Assembly: GCF_958298935.1 (NCBI RefSeq)
Contig: NC_084943.1
Coordinates: forward strand, 18,717,001-18,781,000
Reading direction: 5' to 3'
DNA: 64,000 bases
Source: Phragmites australis
Taxonomy: Eukaryota > Streptophyta > Magnoliopsida > Poales > Poaceae
Under the pieces are notes generated by a model. That model was not told the origin of the DNA. It was given only the letters and a program-made list of their open reading frames with translations, and did not search any database. The position numbers were made by a program, and so were the translations under genes. Shown here piece by piece: positions 48,719-60,476 of the stretch; the stretch's first letter is position 1; each line of letters opens with the position of its first letter.

Positions 48719-50333
48719 TGTGAGTAACGGTGACGTCTTAAAAGACGAGTGAATTAAGACACTTACAAACTAATAACTCTAAAAATTTTACAAGATAAAT
48801 CTATTTCAATTGCTATCTAAATATGTTATAGGTTTATCTAGTGTGTCTACTCTACTGCTTAGGAGGATTGCAACATACTCTAGTAAGATAAATTGTAAAT
48901 ATGTAAATGTGGAAACGTAAATAAGATAGAGAAACAGATTCGGTACAAGAGATTTTTATCCCGTTGTATCGATAGCATGAATGTCACCCCTAGTATACGT
49001 TGGAACTCCACAAAGGATATGCTCCCGGTCATCAAATCTCTTCTGGTCACGGCTCTTGAGCTACCAAATCATAAAGATAAGGTCTCAAGTACGATGAGCC
49101 ACCAATGCAAGGTCTCACCACTAGCCTCTCTTTCGATCACTTGTTGTCGTGATCATTTCGGAGCTCGAGCCACCAAGGGAAGGATCTCCGCGTCCCCGTA
49201 CACGTGTCTTGCCGCCGTTCCACACCAAGTCGGAGGGTCAACAATCTTAAGTCACCAAGACCCAAGATGTCGGCGAGTCACCAAGACTCTAAGGTGCCGG
49301 CGTACCTCTTGGTACAAACTAGGCTCACTCCTTAATCCATTCTTCAAGTTGCAACACCTAGCTACAACTCACTCTAGCCTATAAGCACTAAACACTTTCT
49401 AATCATGTGCTTAATCGTCTTAGATGATCATTTTAAGTACTTTGGTAGCTTGGATGTCTTCTCAAGTGTATATGACCTTCTTCTAGACTCTAACATCATG
49501 CCACACCTTCAAATAACTGAGTAGATGGATATTTATAGACTCAAACCCATCAACTAGCTATTTTCCCAATGACTCAGAAAAACTGTTAATACCGGATGAT
49601 CCGATGAGAACAGTAGTACTAACACCAGATAATCTGGTGAGTACAACCTCATAAATCAGTCGTTGGAACTCCACTCAATACCTTTGTGAACGCCGGACAC
49701 TCTGGTGTATCTTCAAATCTATCACTGGACCTTCCAGTGAGTTATTTTGAGCCATCCAAAGCTTTGCAACCTCTTTGGTGCATTCATCTTTAGAACACCG
49801 GACCTTCCGGTGAATTATTCTTCATTCTTCAATACTTGTAGTCTCCTCTGCAAGAAATGCTCCAGTGCTATAATTCGGTGTGCACAAACTAAGCATCAGA
49901 TCATCTAGTGGTTTGATCTTTAATTTTCTGCATTTGCATTCTTCTCTGCAGAAAATACTTAGGTGTTACCCAGTGCAGATCACCGAACTATCCGGTAAGG
50001 TCCTAGTCTTCTCCTCCTTTGTCAGAAACACTCCGGTGAGTTCAACACACAGAGCACTGGACCATCCAGTGAAGTCATTAGCCTTCATTTTGCCTCAGAA
50101 CAAAAATACTCTGATGAGTTCAACCCCTAAACACCGGACCATTCGGTGAGGTCAATTCTCCTGTGACTTCTCCAATTCAATCAAAATTTGTCCCGCCTGC
50201 GGTGGCTTCTTGATGTATTGCATCTATAAGACCTACTAACATATATTTTTGACAAATATGTTAGTCTCAATGACTATGTTGTCATTAATCACTAAAATCA
50301 CAATTATTACCTAATAAGGTCATTTTCGCTATA
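48719..50333 (-). mobile_element. Sirevirus-type solo LTR
   Basis: On the minus strand this matches the nested LTR at 10287-11849 end to end, including the TATA-like region, the CCGGATnnTCCGGTG palindromes and both termini (TGTGAGTAACGG on the plus-strand left, TTTTCGCTATA on the right). TCGTG precedes and TCATG follows, a 5-bp target duplication with one mismatch. No internal region is attached, so it is a solo LTR, older than its sister judging by divergence. Confidence 0.82.
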
Positions 50334-51532
50334 TCATGCGTTGCAATAAAAATATAAATATTAGAAGTGGTAACATCAAACACAAACTTAAGGTATGTGA
50401 ATGTGGATATGCTACGGAAACACCGCCAAACTAATACATTGAAAGCGATGCCGTAATTTGATTTTAAATGGGATCCAAAAACGATGAGTAGATTATCCGC
50501 TAATTTCTCTCCTAATTTCTTCATTTATTTTCATTAGTAAAATGAGCCTCATATCTGTAGCTAGTAACGAGACGAAGAAACTAGAGGATAAGGGTGAATG
50601 GTAAAAGTGAGTGAACTATCGAATTTTAGTGGTTTTTATTAGATGGGAGAAAAGTACACGAAGAGATGACACCATCTCATATTTTATACAATAGAGATAT
50701 GATATAACTCCAAATTTTCCTAAATGTTTAGCTTTTAGAATCTATTTGGATAGGAGGCATCACGTTCTAACTCATGATTAAGTTCAAATTTTAAAAAAGT
50801 ATGAATCAGATCCAAATTAGTCCGATTCAAACGTTAGGCCGAGCCGGGTTTCGAATCAAGCTTTGAAAAGTCCGAAACGGAACCCGCAGGCCTAAGTCCG
50901 ATCCGAGCCTGACGTCGGGCCATGTTGCTAAGCCCGAGCCCGACCTAACATTGGATTTTTTTGTCGGGCTCGGGTTTTTTTTTTTTTTTGAGTTGGGTTG
51001 GATTTTTCGTGTTTTTTTGGATTTCAGATCTGTTTTGAAGTCTAAGCTTGGCCCGGTTGAAACTACAGGTTTATGTTTTGAAACCCGAGTCTAACCTATG
51101 CACTGATGGGGCCAAACTAAATTGGGCTTTTTTAGACCGGGTTGAATCGGTTTCCTCAGACCGGGTTACTCGTGAACATGGCTAATCCAAATCCTCCATC
51201 TGCAAGTGAATTTTTTTGATAGAATCTGTCTAGCACTCCCCTAGGGCCCTCCTCCAGCCTCAATCCCTCTCGGATCAGTACTTGCACGAATCACGACGCA
51301 CGCCGCTGGGAAGTCTTCTCGCCTCACCTTCTCTCATTTGGCGGGTCGCCGGAGCGCAGGCAGCCGCGGACAATCCCACCCTACCAAATCTCGAGCCTAC
51401 TAGAAGCTTGCGTGCCTGCCCTCGCATAGGCTTCTCCGGATCCCGCAACCTTCTAGAGCGCCTCCCACGCCTCCCCGTCATCCGGATCTCGAGGCCTCCC
51501 CTTCTGGGCGCGGCGCGGCGCCAGGCGGCGAG
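50334..51532. other. Upstream region of the Kelch gene
   Basis: AT-rich DNA up to about 50790, then a stretch (50790-51170) full of GCCGAG/CCCGAGCCCGA words like that at 41340-42100, then a GC-rich CT-containing stretch (51230-51532) that is the probable promoter and 5' UTR of the Kelch gene. No separate gene is seen; the proline/arginine-rich open frames on both strands at 51275-51540 are GC artefacts. Confidence 0.55.
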
Positions 51533-54500
51533 ATGGCGGTGAGTCAGCCCCTCCTGAGGATTAACGGATTATTTCAGTGCTCTCGCTTGCCTGTTAACCT
51601 GTGATCCCATGTTGCGGCCATCCAAGGTTTAACGATGCAAAAGCACCATCTGATTAGTTGATGTCCGTGCCGATCGCTGGATCAAACTCAAAGAGCTTTT
51701 GCTTCGGAGATGATGCTTGTCGAGTTGGCAGATCATCTGCGGAGTGCATCGCTAGATGCCTCTTGCTCCTACATCGTGCAAGAAGCCAAAGTGTTCTTTC
51801 AGCTTGTTGGTTAGCGATGTGGCGTTCCATGAAATTTGGTTGACTGCGGTAGTGCACCACACGATTTACAGGGATATGCTGTCATGCTGACTATTATGAC
51901 CGTTTCGATGCATTATCACTACTGCTCTGTAATGTAATATCCGACCGCCTCGTCTTTTTTGGTTTAATCTTGTTAGGCTCCAAAAGGACCAATGCCCCTT
52001 GAATCAGCTATCCCCAACGCCATTGCGTCCGAGGAGTCTAAAGCCGTTGTGGCAGAGAACGGGAAGACGAATGATATTCAGGACAAGGAAGTTAGCATGG
52101 AAGGCCTGTGCTACATAAGTGCTTACGATCAGTGGACGCCTCTCTCTGTGTCTGGGCAGCTTCCAAGACCTCGCTATAAGGTCCATTTTAATATCTTTGA
52201 CCGCCTAACTCCATTCTTCTTCTGTGCCCAGTTTTTCCTTGGCTATTCTGACATATTGTCCATGATTATGTTGCAGCATGGAGCAGCTGTTGTTCAGCAG
52301 AAGATGTATATCTTTGGTGGAAACCACAATGGCCGTTACCTTGGTGACATTCAGGTAAATTAGTCATCATGATTTTTAATAGTTTGTGCCTTTAGATGTT
52401 GTATTCTTGGTTTGCACTTATGGATAGGAATTCTCACTACAACCTTTACATGAGACCTAGAACTCCGCAATTAGTTACTTTGATTGGTCACTAATTGGGG
52501 TTAAGTGCGTCTTTTCCAGTCTTACTCATGTTAACATTGGAGTCATTTGATCAAAGGTTCTGGACTTGAAAAGTTTGTTGTGGTCAAAGCTTGAAGCTAA
52601 ATCACAATCAGGACTTTCAGAATCAGCTGAGACAGTTTCGGTTGCTGCATGTGCTGGTCACTCATTGGTAATCACCACATACTAGTCACAGTCAAGTTGT
52701 GTGAATCTGGCCCTAATTCCAATTGGTTACAACTTTATAGTGCATTTACTTCTGGCTTTTAATATCTTGCAGATTCCATGGGGAAACAAGATCTTGTCTC
52801 TTGCAGGACACACCAGAGATCCTACAGAGAGTCTCAGTGGTTAGACTAATATTTCGCTCATTTTCTGTTCATATCTTAGTGTACTAGTTCCTGATTTCTT
52901 ATATGATGCATCTATGCCAGTTAAGGAGTTTGATCCACGAACCTGCACTTGGTCAACTTTACGTACTTATGGAAGATCACCGGTAAGCTTGTTTCTTCAG
53001 TACTTATATTGTCAGAAAGCTTCTAAAGTCTCCACAAATATTACCTGAAGCTTGCTTTATTTGTCTGTAAATCTATGATGATACTTTGCCCTTCCTTTAG
53101 AGTTCACGTGGCGGTCAATCAGTGACTCTTGTTGGCAACACTTTAATCGTGTTTGGTGGTGAAGGTGCTGGGAGAACTCTTCTGAATGACCTGCACATTC
53201 TTGATCTCGAGACCATGACTTGGGATGAATTTGAGACTACGTAAGTTCTATGAATAAAGTTTGCTTTCAGTTGGTATATTAAAAATTGCATGAGTGACAT
53301 CACAAATTGTTTTGGTAGAAAGGATTGGATTTTGGTCCTGATTATATGGGGATTCTTGTCCTTTCTGTGCATGTTGAATTTGATACTTTGTATAACTGTG
53401 GAGGCCCAAATTTGAACTGATGTGAAAAATGTGACTACATAAGCCACCCGTAGTTGGTAATCACATTTGGTCTAGGGCATGAAATGAAACTTGTAGTAAA
53501 TAGCATTAACTTGCTCAACTTTGAGCTGCAGGATCAATATCTGACTGTTTAAAATTATATCCTTGCTCTCCAGAGGTACTCTCCCTTCTCCAAGGTCAGA
53601 GCATGCTGCTGCATGCTATGCAGAGCGGTATCTCTTGATATTTGGTGGGGGGTCTCATTCTACATGTTTCAGTGACCTACATCTCCTTGACACGCACGCC
53701 GTAAGAATTGTTTCTTTTCTCTAAAGCTGGTATTTACTTCTTTCAGAAGTCCAAATCAACCACTCAGTTGTTACAGATGGAATGGTCAAGACCAGAGCAG
53801 CAGGGTATTATTCCAGAACCAAGAGCAGGGCATGCAGGTGTAGCTATTGGAGAAAACTGGTTTATTACTGGGGGTGGAAATAATACGAAAGGTAAGGTTG
53901 AAATATCTGATGTGTACATTGCATTATGATTTATGACACGAATGTGCCTTCTTTTGTGTATTGTCTATTTTCCCTGGATTAGACATGTCCCATTGAATAT
54001 AGCTTTCTACTCATCTATTGTGCACCAATCATATATTTTTCCTTTTTTTTGGGGGGGGGGGGGGGGAGTGATCTTTGAGTTATATCCTTTGGTTTTTTTA
54101 AAAAGGTCATAAAATAGTTCCTGCTCACATGCGCCTAATCCACTGCAGGTGTCCCAGATACTCTTGTACTCAACATGTCTACATATGTATGGTCAATTGT
54201 TATTAGTAGTGAAGGCCGTAACCCCCCAACAAGTGAGGTGGGCTCATTTATGCTGTTATTTTATTCTTGTCAAGTATAAAAGATATTTTCATTTTGCATG
54301 ACAGGATGTACGTTCTGCATACTCTAGCAGTCCGCTTGGACATTCTTTAGTATCTTGGATTGAGCATAAAACTTCCTTAAGTTCAAATTGCTTATTTCAA
54401 TCAAGTTCACCTAAGTAATGACATATGAATTAAGGATACCATAACATTGAATTCATCTAGTTTAATAAACAGCCGTAGTTATAATATTCATTAATTACAC

Positions 54501-56148
54501 TACTTTGTTGTTATGGACTTAAGCTATTACTGATGCCCAGGGACTTCTTTACCACAGGGCTCAAGTTTAGTACCGCACACGATCAGTGGAGAAGATTTTC
54601 TGGTGTCATTTGGAGGATACAGTGGACGCTATAGTAACGAGGCATGCTTTTCCGTGAACACTCACCAGTTCATGTATCCTTAAATTTAGCTGACTAATTC
54701 TTTTGGTTTAGGTTTATGCTCTCAAGCCAAGTCTCAAACCAAGTCTCAGGCCAAGTGATCCAGCTCAGCAAATAAATGAACCTGAGACAAATGGCATTGC
54801 TCCCATATCTGTGGTTGCGACTTCTAGCAGGAAAGCCATATTTGAAATCGAAGAACTTCAAGATGAAAAGGTAACTTTTGGATGCCTAATTTGGATTTTT
54901 TTTTCCCCTCTTGATAATTTCTTGAGGCATGAGCACAATTTCTGGATGATTTCCATGACCTGTTCATTCACAACCTATGTTTTATCTATCACTTTCAGGG
55001 TAGCAGTAGGGCAAATATCAGCAAAACCTTGGTGCAAGCAGTTAAGGGTGAGAGGAACCAGGTAGAAGACGGACTTTATCAAGAGCGACTGCAGAAGCTC
55101 CGCTTGAAGCAGGAACTAGCTGATGTGGAGGACAGAAATGTGGAACTTGCTAAGGCAAGCTATATAACATTTACCAAATTTCTGAGAAGATGGCAATATC
55201 TTTCCCTTTAGTGCTACCATCAATGTTGAAGTGATGCATCTACTTATGTGTTTATCTCGTTGTTCATTACCCCTGGAGAAAATTAATTGGAAGAGTTTCT
55301 TGTGACTGCTCATTTGAAGTTGCAATATTTAAGGCTCTACCGATCAAAATCACATAATCTATATCAAATCAATGCACATCAATGTTGAAACTGTCTGCAT
55401 TATGATGCTATCTTTCTGAAGAAGGAAACATGCTTTTTGGCTCTTGGTGATCAAATTTAATTTCTGTGCTCTGCTGTCTGTTACGCAGGAACTTGACTTA
55501 GTCCAAGATCAACTTTCTGCTGAAGGAGTGAGGGCTTCCAAACTCGAGGTAGGCAAAAAACTTTTTTGGAGGGTCTGAGCCCATGCTCTAGCACTTGGAG
55601 ATTTGGTCATATTAGATTATAGCTCTTCACATTTTGACTCCTTATGCCATGCTATGAATGTTTTTAGACAATTTAAACAAGCAAATCCTATCATTGATCA
55701 TTGATCATTGATAACCAATTAGAACACATTCCTAGCCAGCTTATGTAACCAGCACCCTTGTCTTTTTTATGCAAAAAATGGTTATTCAAGCAAAGTAATG
55801 AAAGTGACATACAATTTGAAGCATTGAACTATCTCAAATGCTTGGTTATTGTGTAGTATCTCTTAACAGTTGGTGCTCCTTTAACGACTAAAAAAATGTT
55901 ATAATTTTAAATTTATTCATGTACCTAATATTGGAGTACCCCTGGGATTGAAATAACGATAAAATGCTTTCCCTTTGCCCCACGGACAGAATGACATTTC
56001 AGAACTTCAACAACGGCTACAGAAGATGAATGCTCTAGAATATGAGTTTGAATCGCTTCACCGTGAAATGGATGCAGCATCCGAAGAAGCAGCTTCAAGT
56101 AGCAACCAGCCGCCCCGTGGTGGGGGCTTCTGGAGATGGAATGGATAG
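51533..56148 (+). CDS. Kelch-repeat and coiled-coil protein, ACBP4/5-like without ACB domain
   Basis: Fifteen exons join to 538 codons plus stop: 51533-51538, 51977-52180, 52277-52354, 52557-52667, 52773-52839, 52921-52982, 53101-53240, 53574-53700, 53777-53891, 54149-54237, 54558-54641, 54712-54870, 54999-55154, 55489-55548 and 55990-56148. Residues about 50-360 form a Kelch beta-propeller; each blade shows the GG doublet and conserved W (KMYIFGGNHNGRYLGDI, TLIVFGGEGAGRTLLNDLHI, YLLIFGGGSHSTCFSDLHLL, WFITGGGNNTKG, LVSFGGYSGRYSNE). Residues about 410-520 form a coiled coil (RLQKLRLKQELADVEDRNVE), and the end is GGGFWRWNG. Sequence and layout match the propeller and coiled-coil half of plant acyl-CoA-binding proteins ACBP4/ACBP5, but the N-terminal ACB domain is absent, as in the Arabidopsis Kelch proteins of the At5g04420 type. 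It is probably a cytosolic protein-interaction scaffold; lipid binding is not expected. Two introns use GC donors (after 54641 and 55154). The two-codon first exon is inferred from frame and splice fit. Confidence 0.9.
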
Positions 56149-57057
56149 CTCCTCATGTTGGAGTTTTGAAAAGAGGACATTTTTATAGTCACATTCGTTA
56201 ATTTTTGGTCTATCCTCGAAATTTGTAAGTGAATCCAACATGAATTCTTGGATGATACTCAGAACGCATATACCTATTTTTAGATGTAAAGAACATAATC
56301 AAAGACTGTGCAAAGAACTTTAAAAAGTTAAAGAATCTCATGTGTCTCCAGAATTTGAGTTATATTCGCCAGTACTGTTCTCAATTCTGTTTCTAGTTTA
56401 ATCATAAATGATTTATTTTCCTCCATATCCTGTTACATGTTGTATGGAAACAAGATGACATAAGCCCATGCTAGTCAACAAATGACATCCCAGAAATAGC
56501 TTTTCATACACTGTTAGGCCAACTGGAGGACTCTCCTAGGGTTTACTAGTTTCCCCCTAGTCGACCAGGTTCGAGTCCTCATCTAAACACTTATGAAAGT
56601 CCCCAACACTTCATGAAATCGAGGAGAGGACATCTCCCCATCTGAGGTCTCATTGATGATAGGTCAACTGACTACCAGATGTTCGGTTCTCATTGTATTT
56701 TCATTCAAGCATCTACTGCTTCAACTCAAAAGGTATCAGTTGATAGTGTGTGCTTAGAACCTGTACACATGTCTAGATATGTGTGTGATGTGAGTGAGCT
56801 ATGTGCGTTATGCACTTGAAAAAAGTATCAAATTTTCTAACTCGGCAAAATATAGAACACTCGATTTTTACATTGACAACTTTATTTGAAACCATGATGC
56901 ATTAATCTTACAAAATCAAGCGGCCACCACACAGGATGGTGGTCAGGTTCACATTAACCCAGAAAATATAAATCACGGAACTAGGGTAGGCTGATCCCAT
57001 AATTCTAAAAAAATTCTCCCAGGGAACAAAAATGTCCATCCGTTCTTGTCATGATGC
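56149..57057. other. Convergent intergenic region
   Basis: The Kelch gene (+) and tryptophanyl-tRNA synthetase gene (-) end towards each other here. The region should hold both 3' UTRs. A possible tRNA-derived SINE lies within it. Confidence 0.6.
56505..56670 (+). mobile_element. Possible tRNA-derived SINE
   Basis: GGCCAACTGG (A-box-like, about 56518) and GGTTCGAGTCC (perfect B box, about 56568) lie about 50 bp apart, as in RNA polymerase III promoters of plant SINEs. No clear T- or A-rich tail with flanking duplication was found, and the cloverleaf of a functional tRNA does not form. Confidence 0.35.
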
Positions 57058-60000
57058 TCAGCCAAACATATTAGGAAGAGGCCTCACTGCCATGAACGCA
57101 TCAACCATCTGTACAAACAAGAAATCGTTAAAGCGATGCATGGAATTTATATTGACGGACATGAGGAATACGTAAGTGTTCAAATTCGGCATTTGTGGTC
57201 AGAATGTTTGACTTAGGGTGTTAGTGTATGAGCTCGGGTGCATCTATGTGCAAATACTATGTAAGAATTGCGGTGTATGTGTGGGCAAGAAGATAAAATT
57301 GTGCCCGCTCATAGTCCTTCAAAATATACGGTGCAACACGACATATCTAATGAACTATGTACCTCCTCGGTCACTTGAGCTCGGGCCCTTTGATGTCTAG
57401 CAACCAGCTCATATAGAACTTCTATGAGTCGTTGCTTCACTTCACCTGTCAGCATCCTACCTTCCTTATACTCCTGGTGTTGAGATTCAAAATTATAAGT
57501 GCAACTTAGTTTTCCAATAAGAAAAGGGGATGTGCCATCTTAATTTTTTGTATGTAGCATAATTTGTAAAAAATACCTTCTTTATGTGCTCGAGCACATC
57601 ATCATCTTCAAGGAAGAAGTTTAGGTACTTGATCGGGACATCCACCTTAATATCACAATGAGAAGTCACCAATTGACTTTGTGTTACTTAAGAGAAGTAC
57701 AGCAATTAACAGGAATATTGCAAGTAAATTCTACAAATGAAAATATCTCACAATCTTGTGCATGTTTGAACTTAAAATGGTAAAAAATTCAGGCAATTAG
57801 AGAAGGAAGAAATTTTGCTGTCTGCACTAGTGTAGTATTCATTAACACGTGCACAGATATAACAGGTAAAAAAGGGCTTACATTAAGGTTAGCTCCAAGT
57901 TTTCTATGGAGCTCTACCGAGTCCTGGCCACCTGAGAAGGCGTATCTATTCACCTGGAAAACGGTGGAGATAAATTATAAGCACATCAAGAAATACCTAC
58001 ATTTCAATGCTTGCCTAAATCCAATAATCATTTCACAGGAATTTAAATAGCCAAAACTCAGAACATGTAATTGTTGGGTAAGCATTTTATTTCCAGTTCA
58101 AAAAGAAAATTCAGGACAAACCTTTGTTGTTATTTCTTTGCGAGTATCTGTCACATATATCGCAGAGTTCGGGTCACTGGCCGACATTTTTGTGTTCTCC
58201 CCCTGTCAAAAAGAAATAAAGCAGGTCACATAAAGCACCTAAAGAAGGAAAAGAAAACCAAACAAGTTAAAATTAGCTAGAGGCAGTCAAACTGGGCCTG
58301 AGCTTATATTCAGTTATAAATCCATGCTCTTCAAAAGAAGAAAACGTACCTGAAGAGCAGGGAAAAATCTTGATTCGATCAGTGATGGTTTCTGATAACC
58401 AATTCTTGGAGCAACATCACGAGTCATCCTAAAATAAGGATCCTGCATAAATATAATATGAATCAAATAAGCAACTCAAACTTACAAAACAAAACACACA
58501 CATCCACCAACATTTCAGTATCTTTAATGGAAATATTAGATATGCTTTCATGATAATGAATAAATGTATCCATACTTTACATATATCAGTGGGACAATTC
58601 AAAATTAGTGCTGGAAATAACCAAGAACTTAAAGGGATCTAAGTTCAAAGTTTGTGCTGCTAGATATACGTTATAAGTATACTGGCAAGTAAATCTACAA
58701 CCAACTATGTTATACTGTCAAGATCATCATACCAAAGATATGTTTGTACCTGGTCTATTGCACATGGGATAAGGCACCGCAGTTGGTCATTGACAGCGAA
58801 GAGATGGGGAAACGAAGAAGGGAATGATGGAACTGCCTGCACAGGAGGAAAGCTAACCTTTCCTATGTGATCCTCAGGACTGAATCCAAATATCCCTACA
58901 ACCTGTCATTGAAGAGTAAAAAATATTAGTCAACGATAATGCTTGAAGGTAAGTAATCAAGCTCTCTAGTGTTCAAAACATTGTTCTTAATTGAACAGCT
59001 CTAACCTTATTATACGTCACACATCTGGCAACTTTAACCATGTTTTCATAAAAGGCACTGCAAGAAACAGCATGCACTTCACTTGCTCAGTGACATAATA
59101 AACAAAAAAAATCAGTCAAATTGTTAAAACATTAATTAGGATTAAGAAGACCAATCTTACCCTCCAACAAAACTGAAATCTGAGAAAATGAAAGTTCTTT
59201 CAACATCGAAACCACATGCTATTATGTCTTTCGCATTTTCACGTGCAAGCCTTTTACTTTCCTCAACAGTCAAGTTCTTCCACAAGAACTTCTCGTCATC
59301 AGTTAGCTGTATCACTAAAGGCACCTTGAAAGCATCCTGCAAATATCTGAAGAAATACCCTGATGGTTAATCAAAATTGTTCATGGTTACTCACAAAATC
59401 AGAACTGAAACTATATATGGGATTCATCAAAGAATGCATAGCTTTTTAGTGTAAATAAAATACCACATGGAGAAAATAGAGAACATCATGGAATACATCA
59501 TATTCCATCCCTGCATGCTACTCAAGGGTTTAAAGAATGTTCTAACATCCCAGACTTCCTTTCCTTGAACATGGTCAAATGAAATATTCCAGGACAGCTT
59601 TCATTGCGAAGACTATGCAACACATCCGCCATTTTATCCCATACCTCAGCCGACTTACCACATAAACTACCAGAAAGAACATTTCAAAATCAAATAAGGA
59701 TAATTCTCATTCGGTCCATCTAGTGGTAAATGAATAACTTTCGCAGTCATCAACAGATCCAAAGTGGATTATTCTAGTGAAAATACCGCTCGCTGCCACA
59801 CCATTGTTCAATTATGTAACGCAATGAATCAAGAGAGTAACAGAGAGACTAGAGCCGCAGATTGGAAGCAACGCTTACTTGGTGAACATGAAGGGGATAA
59901 GGTGGCCGAGGTGCAGCGCCTCCGACGAGGGCCCCCTCCCCGTGTACAGGTAGAACTTCTCCCCCCTCTCGTACAGGTTCAGAATCTCGTTCAAATCCCT

Positions 60001-60316
60001 GCACCAAAATTCATTAGCACCCACACCTCTGCGTTAGATTTTTTTTTTAAAGCTAGGGTTTTGCTCACTACCGGTGGGCAAAGAAGATGCCGCGGCGGAG
60101 GAACCGGTGCGGCGGCCGGCCGGTGAGGCGCGCGACGCGGTCGACGAGCGCGGCGTCGAGGCGCTGGCAGCCGAACTGGTCCACCAGCTTGTCGTAGTCG
60201 ATGCCGCCCTTTCCCGCCGACACCTCCCATGGGTTCACCACCTGCTCCTCCTCCCCATCTTTCTTCACGTCGACCCCCCTCTCCGCCGATGCAGATGCCG
60301 CCGCCGCCGCCGCCAT
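57058..60316 (-). CDS. Tryptophan--tRNA ligase, cytosolic
   Basis: Eleven coding exons join in frame to 410 codons plus stop: 60072-60316, 59879-59998, 59161-59346, 59006-59057, 58750-58902, 58350-58442, 58122-58202, 57882-57953, 57577-57645, 57363-57473 and 57058-57108, all GT-AG. The class I signature HIGH appears as HLGH (residues 111-114, in [17 protein letters not shown]), and KMSKS as KMSAS (288-292, [19 protein letters not shown]), which is usual for eukaryotic cytosolic enzymes. Other family blocks are [48 protein letters not shown] and [20 protein letters not shown]. The length and the eukaryote-type N-terminal [18 protein letters not shown] segment argue against an organelle enzyme, and no transit peptide is evident. 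It charges tRNA-Trp in the cytosol. The start at 60316 opens with an alanine run from a GCC/GGC repeat. The promoter side carries duplicated segment copy B. Confidence 0.96.
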
Positions 60317-60476
60317 GGCTGGCCGCAGGCAGATCTCCCTTGCTCTCTCGCCGGCGGCGCCGCCCGGGATTGATTGGAGCCGGGCTTGGTCAGCTAAACC
60401 TCGGGGTTGTCTCTGGCTGACGTCTGGGCCCCGGAAGACAGCGAGTAGCGAAGGCAAAGGTGGGTCTCGGGTCTCG

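Noticed and set aside
56505..56600. tRNA gene suggested by a GGTTCGAGTCC box
   Set aside because: The surrounding sequence does not form the acceptor and anticodon stems; at best a SINE.
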